From contig NC_087392.1 in assembly GCF_963675165.1 (NCBI RefSeq), forward strand, positions 5,587,442 to 5,651,441: a stretch of 64,000 bases of DNA. Direction: 5' to 3'. This document shows positions 1 through 9,800 of this stretch, piece after piece; position 1 is the stretch's first letter, and the number at the start of each line of letters is the position of its first letter. Source of the DNA: Halichondria panicea. Lineage: Eukaryota; Porifera; Demospongiae; Suberitida; Halichondriidae. The notes under the pieces are model-generated. The model was not told the DNA's origin. It did not search any database and worked only from the letters and a program-made list of their open reading frames with translations. Made by a program: the position numbers and the translations under genes.

Positions 1-1711
1 GGTTCCATTGAAGACAGTGTACACGTACTAATACTGCCAGTTATATTCTAGCATCAATAACCCCTCCCTCACCTGGACCTCCTGCGGTGTCTCCGGGAGG
101 AACTCTTCTTGTAGCGCTCGTACGATGAGCTACGAGAACGGGACGAAGTGGATCGAGATGGGGACCTACTGCGTGGGCGGAATCCCTCAAAGAGCTCAGG
201 GGGAGGTGGTCCCATGGCCGGGTCCCAATGAAAGGGGGCACCTACACAATGAGTGGGCGTTGCTTAGAGTTAATGAACTGTTACCACAATTCTCTATGCT
301 CTACATAAGAATAGATTGCTCTCAAACTAAAAAGTGAAAATTTCCCATTATAATTATGGTACATGAATAACGTTTCCTCTAATTAACAATAACAGTTCTA
401 CAATGCTCTAATTAAAGCTTCTTGTATAGACAGACTCACCGTGTAGCATGTCAGGGGGCATGGGGGGTAAGCCCCTCTCATCAAATGACATTGGACCATG
501 ATCCCCTGGCGGTGGAAATGGCATTCCTGTAACCATAGAAACAGATAATCAATACATGCACGACACTGGAGAGAGAGTTAGTGCATTCTATTTACAAGTA
601 AGGCTAAGGCCGGGACATTTTTAATATTACTCTGACAATTGTGCTTCCTAATGAAGAACAACTAGAAAACGTAATAGGCATAGAAAAGTTACTAAAATAA
701 TAACGTGCAGTGTACCCGGGAAGGGAGGATGCATTCCATCAGGCATGCCCCCCATTCCCATGCCCATGCCTGGAGGGGGCATAGGAGGAAACCCGTGTTG
801 AGGGGGCGGGAGGTTGGGTAGACCACTGCCGTCTGGTGGTCTCACTCCAAACATGGCGGCCATTGCTGCGGCCAGGTTATGGTCTCCAGTGGGCGGGGCT
901 CCGTGGAAGGGAGGGGGGAATCTAAATGGAGGGGGCGGGAGGTTGCCTAGCGATGATGATGGTAGCATTGGGGCTGTATATGTGGGCGGGGGTATAGGTG
1001 AGTGGGTGTGATGAAAAGGACAAGAATAGATTGTAATGACTCCTACATCCTGCCACAAAGTGTAAACACACACACATACAACATACGTACACACACACAC
1101 CACACGCACATACGTGGCATGAGTGATGGTTTCAGAGGCATGTTGATGATGGTATTGCTCCTGTACGAGAGAGAGAGTAATGTGGGAACACACACAGAGG
1201 GGTACACTCACTGTGTCGGTAGCTCTGGAGTAGCCCTGCCATCTGATTCACCTCCGCCACCTGTGTGGGCAGAGCATCTATAACTAGAGCTACAAAATGC
1301 ATTGTTTAATATTGAAATCGAACAATCCCAACTAGAGATATGAACACTCAAAGTTAGCCACCAAAAAGAGGTCTCATCTCTCAGAGAGAAAAAATCACCA
1401 AGCATACAAATACTGAGCTTGCTATCAAGTAATTAGTACATGTCTGACAAACGTGCAGCTGGCCAATCTTACCGTCAGCGTCGGGTGTTTTGCCACGTTG
1501 AGCGGTGGCAGCAGCTGCAATGGATGTGTGGGAGATGGGAGCAGACACAACTGAGGGAGAGAGACAGATGGTTGTGGTACTAGGACCGTGTGGCTCAGTC
1601 TACGAGAACTGACTTCTATTTCTAAATGCCCAAAGCTTCACTAGTGCATATAACACACCATCCACACCATACCTCGTACTTACAGTAACAATTACTTGGA
1701 CTGTATGACAC

Positions 1712-1860
1712 TACCGTATAGCGGGTAATTTTCATGAGGTAAAATGTGTTACTTCGTGGGCAAGCTCACCTCCACAAAACCCTAGTTACTGGAACGCATG
1801 CAGTGCAGTGTAGGCAAAGCAGTCAAACGAAATTTTTTACCCCACAAAAATTATCAGGAA
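1712..1860. mobile_element. One-ended copy of the TACCGTATAGCG MITE-like repeat
   Basis: It begins with TACCGTATAGCGGGTAATTT, the terminal sequence of the complete elements at 2427, 53911 and 55733. No matching right terminus is found. The same truncated copy lies at 16446-16595 in the full FIP1L1 gene, so it was inserted before the segmental duplication. Confidence 0.6.
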
Positions 1861-2426
1861 TGTGCCCACAATTGTCTGAGAGTTATCTATCCTCATTCAC
1901 AAGGAGCACATAAATTACTTATGGGCTCCTTCACACAAATTTAACTTTTATAGTCTAAAATGAGGTGAACTAGGCCTCCTAAGAGGTGGTTAGTACCAAC
2001 CACCACCAGCAACCACTGTGGACACATCCCTGCACTACAGTTGATAAGAGGCCCCAGTAGTAGTCATAATAAAGGTGATGGAGATCAAACATAGCATAGC
2101 CTTGCAGAGGACGTAATCGGAAAGTAACGTGATTCTTCCTGTCTGAAACGCGTGATCAATTTGGCATTGCAAGTGGCGGCTCCAGTTACCAAGCAGGAAG
2201 TCACGTTACTTTCCAAATACATCTGATGCAAGCCTATGCTATGTTTGACTATCTCTCTCCTTTTAACATTATAGACTCTTGGTGGTAGTAGTATGGTTCT
2301 TACCGTGGGGCTGGCCAGGAGGCAGAGGAAGAGGAAGCGGAAGCTTGGACATCAATGAAGGGTATACCGTAGCCTCAGAGGTCACCAGGGGTCGATTATT
2401 CTGGACCTGGTACAAAAAGCCAGCTC

Positions 2427-2700
2427 TACCGTATAGCGGGTATATTTCGAGGGTATAAATTTTCGCGGATGGACCATTACAAAGGATTTCGTGGATTTTA
2501 TTTTCGTGGTCTGAGTTCCAGCCTTTTGGCGCATGCGCACATCAACATGCAGCTGTACCTCCACACCGTTAGCCTCGAATCCATAATACTGAACACGCCT
2601 ACTATTCATAAATGTTCGTGGGTATAAATTTTCGCGATACAGGCGCAATCCGCGAAAACCGCGAACATTTATACCCTCGAAATATACCCGCTATACGGTA
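2427..2700. mobile_element. Complete MITE with CCGTATAGCGGG terminal inverted repeats
   Basis: The left end TACCGTATAGCGGGTATATT is repeated in reverse complement at the right end (CCCGCTATACGGTA), with further inverted internal motifs (GGGTATAAATTTTCGCG). The flanking TA fits a TA target-site duplication. It has no coding capacity. The matching place in the full FIP1L1 intron (about 17170) lacks it, so it inserted after the segmental duplication. A GCGCATGCGC palindrome lies inside at about 2530. Confidence 0.85.
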
Positions 2701-3478
2701 TATACTATATACACACACGGCCACGGGTAACAAGCTACAGCCGTGTACTAGCTGGTGGGTGGAGCTGGAGCTTGACTGTATTTTATGTAAACTACATACT
2801 ACAACCATCAGTCTTAATTCGCACAAAATACAGAAAAATTGGACAACAATTTTACAGATCTGTATAATTATTACCGTTGCATGCTTTGTGATGACGTCAT
2901 AGTAGACATGTACATGCATGATAATTATATGATAAATGGTCAACAGGTAAGCAGCAGCACACAGCAGATATTCAACTAGTGTCTGATTAATGGGACGACT
3001 AATAATAACACAACTAGAGTACCAGGTTTGCTGAGTCACTTGAAGGCTTACGGCTATTTTGTTGAGGTTTCCAACTTCAGTTTTCATTTTACGCTGTTTG
3101 TCACAATATAATCGCCACGTTTCCTCAGTGAAGCCATAGTTGAAGTAATCAGTAATATCAGCACCTGAGGCAAAGGCAGAGTAGAACTGACACAAAATGA
3201 CGTTAATTAGATGAATTTTAGCCACCAAAATCAGTCTAAGAGGATATGAACACACTACATGGAGCTCTCAATGAGTTGCACTACAGAATGCATTGTTTGT
3301 TACTGGAATTGAACACTCAAAACAAGGCTCTCAAACTATTACACAAGTGGTTGTGGGAAAACCTGTTTAGTCTTAAAGATGGTAGAGATATATCTCCACC
3401 CCCCCCATCCTCACACGCCCACTCACGTGGTAGTCTCCACGGCTTGTCGACCACCTCTCCTATATCCATCTCGAGGAG

Positions 3479-4437
3479 TCACATGACTTGGAACACGACC
3501 TGCACAATTCAGAACAGTATAACACACATTAGTGCAGACCATCACTACCGTATGTATTCACAAGTCAATATCAAGGGGACAATGAACCTTTTACAAAGAA
3601 AAGTAATATCAAGGGGACAATCATACATTTTCTCAATTGTCCTTGATATTCTTACGCACCTTGATGTACAAACCATCTCAACATGAGCAGAGCACCCACA
3701 CCGAGTGGTAGACCTGCACACAGGACAGTCCATCATGCTGGAATAGTTTAGCTATTATAGTCTATCTTTGGCAATGGAGTTCCTTCGACACTGAAGCAGC
3801 ACATCTCTCTCCTCTTCTGACAGCTGCATACAAGGTTATGATACTACACTTGCAGGCCGTCTATACAGTACCTGGATTCTCCTGGGTGGTCTTTTGCTGC
3901 GTGGTGGGGCCGGCCTCCAGTTTGTGTTCTTGATGGTAGCTAGCTGGTACTAATCATTTTCAGACACAAAATTTGAAAACGATTTGTACCAACTACGTGT
4001 AGCTTGTAAAGCGCGGCGTGGATCCGAGACTAACTGGCGCATGGCAGAGCCTAGAGAGGAAGGTTGTCGTGTGTGAAGTAGGCTGCAGTACTGGCTCAAT
4101 GCTGTCCACCTCCATCCAAGACAAGTTCTCTCACCTGCAACAAACTGAGTCTCAGAGGTAGCAACTGAGGGGATGCTTCTGTATTGTACACTGGAGATTG
4201 GCCATTCCCGAGTCATTGTGTCTGTTAATTAATATCTACTTTTATGGAACATCTCTTATGGTGTTTTTTAGCTCACAAAAATTTGATTAAGTCAACTTAT
4301 TTCCCCTGTACAGTTCACGATTCTTACTTTGTAGGGTGGATAACTAGTCCAATGGTAATACTGCATGTCCTCTACAGTTCAGAGTTCTTACTACACTGCC
4401 CCCCCCCCACACACACACACACACACACATTCCACAG
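3479..4437. other. Gene-free spacer left of the SMARCAD1-like fragments
   Basis: This is about 950 bp after the duplication breakpoint. It holds a short repeated and inverted motif (ATCAAGGGGACAAT at about 3571 and 3608, complement at about 3637) and a short poly-C/(CA)n run at about 4400-4429, just before the next exon. No exon with support on either strand was recognised; the open frames are short and unlike any family I know. Confidence 0.4.
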
Positions 4438-5125
4438 AGAGTGGACGAGTCGAGTGCCTACTACCAGGAGCAAGTGAGACAGGCCAAGCAGATCATGATA
4501 CCCTTCACACTGCGGAGGCTCAGGTCACAAGTACTGATTCAGCTCCCGGCCAAGGTGTCCAGTACGGAGCATTGTCAGCTGACGGAAACTCAGTGGACGT
4601 TGTACAGGGGCGTGGTGGAGAGGTCACTCAGGGTTAATCTGCTCATTATAGTATTTTCACCCCATACTGAGCACCCCCTCTCCACTACAGGTGATGAGCT
4701 CAACAAGAGGATGGACGTGATGGTAGACCTTACAATACCACGGAATACTTACATTGTGGTGGTCGTTCCTTAGCAACAAAAATGGTTTTGTTTTCAATGG
4801 CTTAGTTTTCAATGTGTATCTGTGTACCGTATTACTACAATGTTTTGCAAGCATCAAGCATAAACGAATTTTGTGAGTGTTGGTATATGATAAAATCGCA
4901 AATGCCTTTACTGGTGCTAGTATGACATACGATCCCTGCCAGAACACCTTCCTACATGTTCATACTCTCTCATTCATTTTGTATGCCCCTCCATACATGC
5001 ATGCAGGGATGTGACGTTGCTGAGGCTGGTGGGTGGTGGGACAGTGGAAGAGGACATCCTCCAGTTCTAGTGTGCACAGAGCAAGCTGCGACTGGAGCAC
5101 GATCTCACAGCCTCCACTGACCACG
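4438..5125 (+). pseudogene. SMARCAD1-like ATPase fragment A (helicase linker and C-terminal exons)
   Basis: Exon 4438-4632 follows a CCACAG acceptor. It encodes a 65-residue piece containing RQAKQIMIPFTLRRLRSQVL and LPAK, closely like the SMARCAD1 segment after the DEGH ATPase motif (HAKQIIKPFILRR, LPPK in animals). Exon 5007-5125 encodes DVTLLRLVGGGTVEEDILQ, then F-stop, then AQSKLRLEHDLT. This is like the SMARCAD1 end EVLVIKLISQGTIEESMLK...KLKLEQDMT, apart from six extra bases (TTCTAG) that place a stop. Most of the C-terminal helicase domain that should lie between these exons is absent. A possible small exon near 4693 does not join in phase. The motor exons that should come before this piece lie downstream at 6101-6700. 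The piece is best read as a decayed or rearranged gene fragment. Confidence 0.7.
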
Positions 5126-5344
5126 GTGAGGGACGAGGGGGGCGTGGTCACAATATTGACACTGTGTAATACTGTATGGGAAGTCGCATCTGGTGGATGT
5201 ATTATCTCAACTTTGATGACATAATTTGAAAGGTCTCTTTTTCTAAGCTTTCATAAAATCACAAAATCGTTAAAATTTGATCCACGGAATTTAAAAGTGC
5301 AGCGCTACTGACTTTTACCACGTGTTCTCAATATTATGATAAAG

Positions 5345-6032
5345 ACTACATTGTGTGGGGAGTGGGTGGTCTCGGAGATACTGCTTTCCAACACTTCAAG
5401 AGAGCATCAAGTGAGCTACATGTACTTGTACTGATAAGTATATTGTCATGATACACTATACCCTCTCTCTCTCTATGCAGCGTCTGACCCTCCCATCCAT
5501 TTTGGCACGACTCCAGTTAACATGTGTCCCCGTGAGGTCCAGTGCCAACAGTGCAGTGAACCATTTGAAGCAGCTGTGATTGAGGCTCTTGAAGACACTA
5601 TCTTCTCTGTTAGCATAGGACCCTCTGGTGCTGACAGAGGCTATGAGGCCATTACTGGTGAGAGCTAGTGCATGAGATACAGTTAGTAGAGTCTGTGTAG
5701 TGTTACTGATTTGAGATCATTGCTTATAGCAGCATGCAGCAGGTACGTAGTTTAATAGCTGTAGACTAAGTGGAGCTAAATGCAGCACGTACATAGTTAG
5801 AGTACATGTATATGAGTGGAGAAAGTTTTCAGTACAGAGATCATATTTACACTTCTCTCTAGCAGAAAATGTATGTGGCGGAGCTGTTAATTTTCTGTTT
5901 TGTCATTATATTCTCATACTGCCCCCTCCCACACGCACACTCGCACAGGTCAAGTGGGATGGCTTACTACATCAATAACACCTTGGTACCTGAGCTGGTG
6001 GTACAGAGAGACCAGGCCTACGTGTTCATTGA
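5345..6032 (+). pseudogene. Exon fragments of an unrecognised extracellular-type gene
   Basis: Three exon-like pieces lie in line on the plus strand. 5345-5410 contains VWGVGGLGDTAFQHF and ends at GTGAGC. 5481-5657 follows a CTCTATGCAG acceptor, joins in phase and contains NMCPREVQCQQCSEPFE and GADRGYEAITG. 5949-6032 contains MAYYINNTLVPELVVQRDQA. The cysteine pairs and the last motif (YYI...PEL.V.R...Y.F) faintly recall the DOMON/Skeletor or cupredoxin-like regions of secreted proteins. The third piece needs a phase that the second does not supply, which suggests a frame break or a missing part. Neither a start nor an end is seen. The identity is uncertain. Confidence 0.4.
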
Positions 6033-6100
6033 GGTACATAATTGTGTTGCAAGACTTTGTACTGTACATGCAATTTCCACCAAATTGCTTTCCCTTGTAG

Positions 6101-6700
6101 ACAATTGGGTTCGTGAGTTTGAGGTGTGGTGTCCAGCCATGACAGTCATAGCGTACTGGGGTGAGTGCTTGTGTGTACAGTACTGCTCTCACTAGATGTC
6201 ATCTACACAGTGTATGGTATTTGCTCTATGTGAAGGGACTGACTTGTGTACAATTCACTGCAGGTTCCCAACAGGACAGGTCTCAGATGAGATATGAGAT
6301 CCTTTCCAATCGTGATAACTTTGATGTCATCCTCACAACGTATGTACTGTCACTAATTTAATATTGTACTCTGGCACTTGTTTAATCCCTGTGGTTCCAA
6401 CTTTAAGACTGTTGACATTTGTGTTAACCTGACCTACATAGCTGTAGGTAGAATGTGTGCATCTGCTGTGAGCATTTCTACACAACTGCTATAGATCTCA
6501 TGCACACAGTTGAATCTGTTCACTCAATGCCTCAGTTATGGTCTATCCCTGTGTCCCCATGCAGGTACAATGTGTGTATAGGTCAGGCTGAGGACAGGAA
6601 GTTCTTTAGGAAGCTCTCTCTAGACTGTCTCGTACTGGACGAGGGACACATGCTCAAGAACATGAACTCACTGCGATACACACACCTCATGAAAATACAG
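6101..6700 (+). pseudogene. SMARCAD1-like ATPase fragment B (SNF2 motor exons with DEGH box)
   Basis: Three exons with correct GT-AG sites and phases: 6101-6160 (NWVREFEVWCPAMTVIAYWG), 6264-6339 (QQDRSQMRYEIL...DVILTT) and 6565-6700 (RKFFRKL...LVLDEGHMLKNMNSLRY). They match in order the SMARCAD1 stretch that holds ATPase motif II (DEGH). SMARCAD1 is an SNF2-family remodeller used in heterochromatin upkeep and DNA end resection. The exon with the Walker A lysine is not found upstream, and the next motor exons are not found downstream: the antisense NLR gene begins 135 bp later. The final exons of the same kind of gene occur at 12067-12535. The reading frames here are intact, so these exons may belong to a live gene broken by rearrangement or misassembly. 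Confidence 0.7.
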
Positions 6701-6834
6701 GTATGCTCACAAACATATAATATGATTTGTACATTTCTACCGAACGTTTTCCATAACACTTAATTAATACTCTGAGCAAAACAAAGTATGCCCGAGGCAT
6801 TATATTATAACAGTCTCTAAATCTACAGTGGTGG

Positions 6835-9800
6835 TTAGTATCTGTTTCTAATGTTGTACTCCTTATCAGTATCTGTTTCAAGTCCCTCGATCTCTTTCAC
6901 TAACTTATCTTCCAAATATCTAACAGTTAAATTTAGGACAGGCTTTCTCTGAATGTATGCCATTGCAAACTCTTTTAAATGACCCTCAATAAATTCATCG
7001 TCAATACTTAGATTTTGAAGGTTTTGATTGTGTATTAGCATTTCACACAAAGATTTAGCGACTTCATTGTTTTGGTACCATACTTGTAATCCAGCAACTT
7101 GTAAATAACCACTACAGTCTAGCGTGTTTAACATTGTGTTTTCATGTAAGCTTTCAAATAGTTTTGTCCATCCCGCAGTGGTTAATTTGGTGCTGATTGT
7201 TAGTTCCATCAATGAGCAATTTTGTGACAGAGCGTCAGCAACACAACAAACCATGTCATGATTTGTCTCCCTCCAACGACCTATTTTTAGAACAGTCAGT
7301 GTTTTGTTGTTGATGAGTAGACATTTCAAAGCTGTGCAACACTCCTCTCCATTCAAGTTATTATACCTCACGTCTAGTGTGGTGATGCATGATGAACAAA
7401 GACCATTGAAAAGTTCTGTCCAACCATTCTCCAATTTATAATTATTGTTGAGAATAAGTTCTCTCAAAGGAGAGTCCTTTGTAAAAGTTATTCCGTTGAA
7501 TGCTGCATCTGTTAAACCACACATGTAAACTCTCAAAACAGTTAGCACTTTACTTCCAAGAATGAACTCTTTAAAGGCTAAAGATCCTTCATTTCCAAGT
7601 CCAACACTGCCGAAAGGCATTGATAAGTCTAAAGTGGTGATAGAAGTTGATGGGAGTGTTTGAAACAACAATATTGCCATCTTGCCAGTAGTCTCGATAC
7701 TGAGTTCTCTCAGGCTTTGATTATCTGATAGAGCATGGAAGAAAATTTTTGAATTACCGCTTAATCTTACTTCCAAGACTTGTAGCTGCTTGCATGTTGT
7801 GACTATCTCTGAAAGTTGTCTCACATTTTCTTCATTCAAAGTAAATCCTAAATTTAGCTCACAAAGGTTTCGAGACCTCACTGTAAGTAGTGCATTGCGC
7901 CAGCTGCTGTCTCCCCAACTAGAGTATTTTAACTTGAGTGCCACAGTTGGATTGAGTAAGAGTCCATCCTCCAATTGTTTGATAGACGTGTCATTCAGTT
8001 TACACGAGTCCAGTTTCAGTGTTTGCAAACTATCGGTTTTTTTAAGCATATCTCGTAATTCCCCAGCATATTCTGTGAACTCCTCATTAGAAAGTTCGGC
8101 TAGTATTAAACTAATTACCGTTTTGCTATTTCCTATTGACCTGAGTAGAGCCTTGGGCACGAATGATTTAGTGGTAACAGTTACTCTATGTAGTTCCGAT
8201 GGCAGATCTTCTTCTAGCAATGGCATAAAGGGCATAAATAGATCCTCTGAGTCAACATCTTGTATGTACTCGTCAGGTGACTCAATATCAACATGAACTA
8301 GTTTGTCTTTGTGTACTGACATTGCCAATTTAACCTTATCAGATGTTGAAATGTGAGCACGTACATTCACTGGCAAGTTATTTCGTAAGTGTATTAGACC
8401 CTCGTGGCTTATTGTGTTTCCATGTAAACGCAAGGTACGCAGGTTTCTCTTGTTTTGCAAAGCTGCCATTAGTGTTGTAATATCGTTTAAATGGAACTGG
8501 CTCTTGTGAATTTGAAGGTGTTGTATATTTTTGATGACATTGCAAACACTTTCCCAAGCCTCATTTCCAGAGCCAGAACAATCCGGGCAATCTTCAAAAG
8601 CTTTTGGGCCAGCCAGTGATAGTAGTGTCAAAAATTCAGGTCGAATAAACTTTAAAAATTGTGTAAGAATTCCTGAGCAAATTTTTGATTCTGTGGGAAC
8701 GATCATCTCTCTACTTGATAGCACTGTTTGATTGTCTGTAGAGTGTTGACAAAAATGTAAATTTATTAATTTCCTCGCACCTCCTGACTGAGTGCATGAT
8801 TCGTGGTGTGGGATACTAATGCTGTCCACCTTCGACTCTTCTGATAATAGTGGCATCAATACATGTAAATCCTCAGCATTGATTTTGTTAGAAGTGACAT
8901 CTAATTGTTTAGTTAAGCACAATACTGGAATGTCTCTTTGTGAATGTTTCTTTGTAATTATTGTCATGAAGCGGTCATTAGTGAGACTGCACTGGGACAA
9001 GTTTATCTCATCCCACACGTGATCTTTGGGAGTTAGGGCGAGAAAGTTGGCCAAGACAAGGCAGTCGAACTGAGAGAGGCTATGCTCTGACAAGTTGAGT
9101 GAATTGGTCACCAGACAGGGCAAGAGCCAGTTTTGTGTTGTTTGTCGGCTTTCATATTGAAGATGGGCTAGGAACAAAAAACGATATTTTTCTTCTGTTC
9201 GCAAAGATTTTGTTTTATTTTTGTATCTATGTTCCACACGAGTGTCTATTGATTTCGGAGCTGGGAAGGCTTGTTCAATGGGAAGAAAATTAAGTTGAGT
9301 CAATCCAGAGAGAAAGAGTAAAGTCATTCTAAATCTATCATCACCAATTTTGGATGTAATAAACTCTAGTTTGTCTTTGTTGCTCTTTGTTAGTGCGAGA
9401 TATCTGGCTGCTAGAAACTCTTGAATGGTTAAATGAAGGAACTGATAATAATGAGCCTCCAATACTCCCGTACACTTTATTAAGTTTAGCAGTCCCAGTG
9501 ACAAAGCATCTCTTTCTTTGGTAACTTCTGTACGTTCAAAGATCAGTTTGTCTTGAGTCATTCCTGTGAATGCAGTTTCTGACAGGCAGTCTAGACATTT
9601 GATAACTTGAGTTGGTAATTTCTTTATAGTATTAGCATGTTCTATCTCTTCATTGTCAATTTCATGCTCTCGTTCTTGAAATATTTTGTTCTTGTAGTGT
9701 TTGAGTGTGTACAGAATGAATACCTCATAGAGTTGTGTGAGTGTGTCGGGTAAGGTATCTTGTTGCTGGTAGACATACAGTACAATCCTGCAGTTTAGAG

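Larger units (their letters stand above)
1..3478 (-). pseudogene. Partial segmental duplicate of FIP1L1 (3' part), truncated at its 5' end
   Basis: This stretch matches the FIP1L1 gene at about 14094-17925 nearly base for base, in the same orientation. Exon equivalents on the minus strand are 3427-3478 (cut short), 3052-3164, 2304-2406, 1473-1550, 1212-1260, 1114-1160, 716-973, 440-526 and 73-241. All complete exons keep the length and phase of the full gene, except that 73-241 is 6 bp shorter (one RS dipeptide fewer). The first five exons are missing: homology stops at about 3478, inside the exon coding for the DKPWRLP segment. The base before the donor at 3427 changes the joined codon of the conserved WRLPGAD motif from Gly to Arg. 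The copy runs past the left edge of the window, so its 3' end is unseen. With no start exon it is probably a pseudogene, but no stop or frameshift is visible in the retained exons. A chimeric transcript from another upstream exon is possible. Confidence 0.85.

Noticed and set aside
4692-4735. Small SMARCAD1-like exon (DELNKRMDVM)
   Set aside because: The acceptor is good, but it cannot be joined in phase to the exon ending at 4632, and the similarity is too short.
5067-5082. A 16-nt intron removing the TTCTAG stop
   Set aside because: It would begin GT and end AG but is far too short and would shift the frame away from the conserved KLRLEHDLT.
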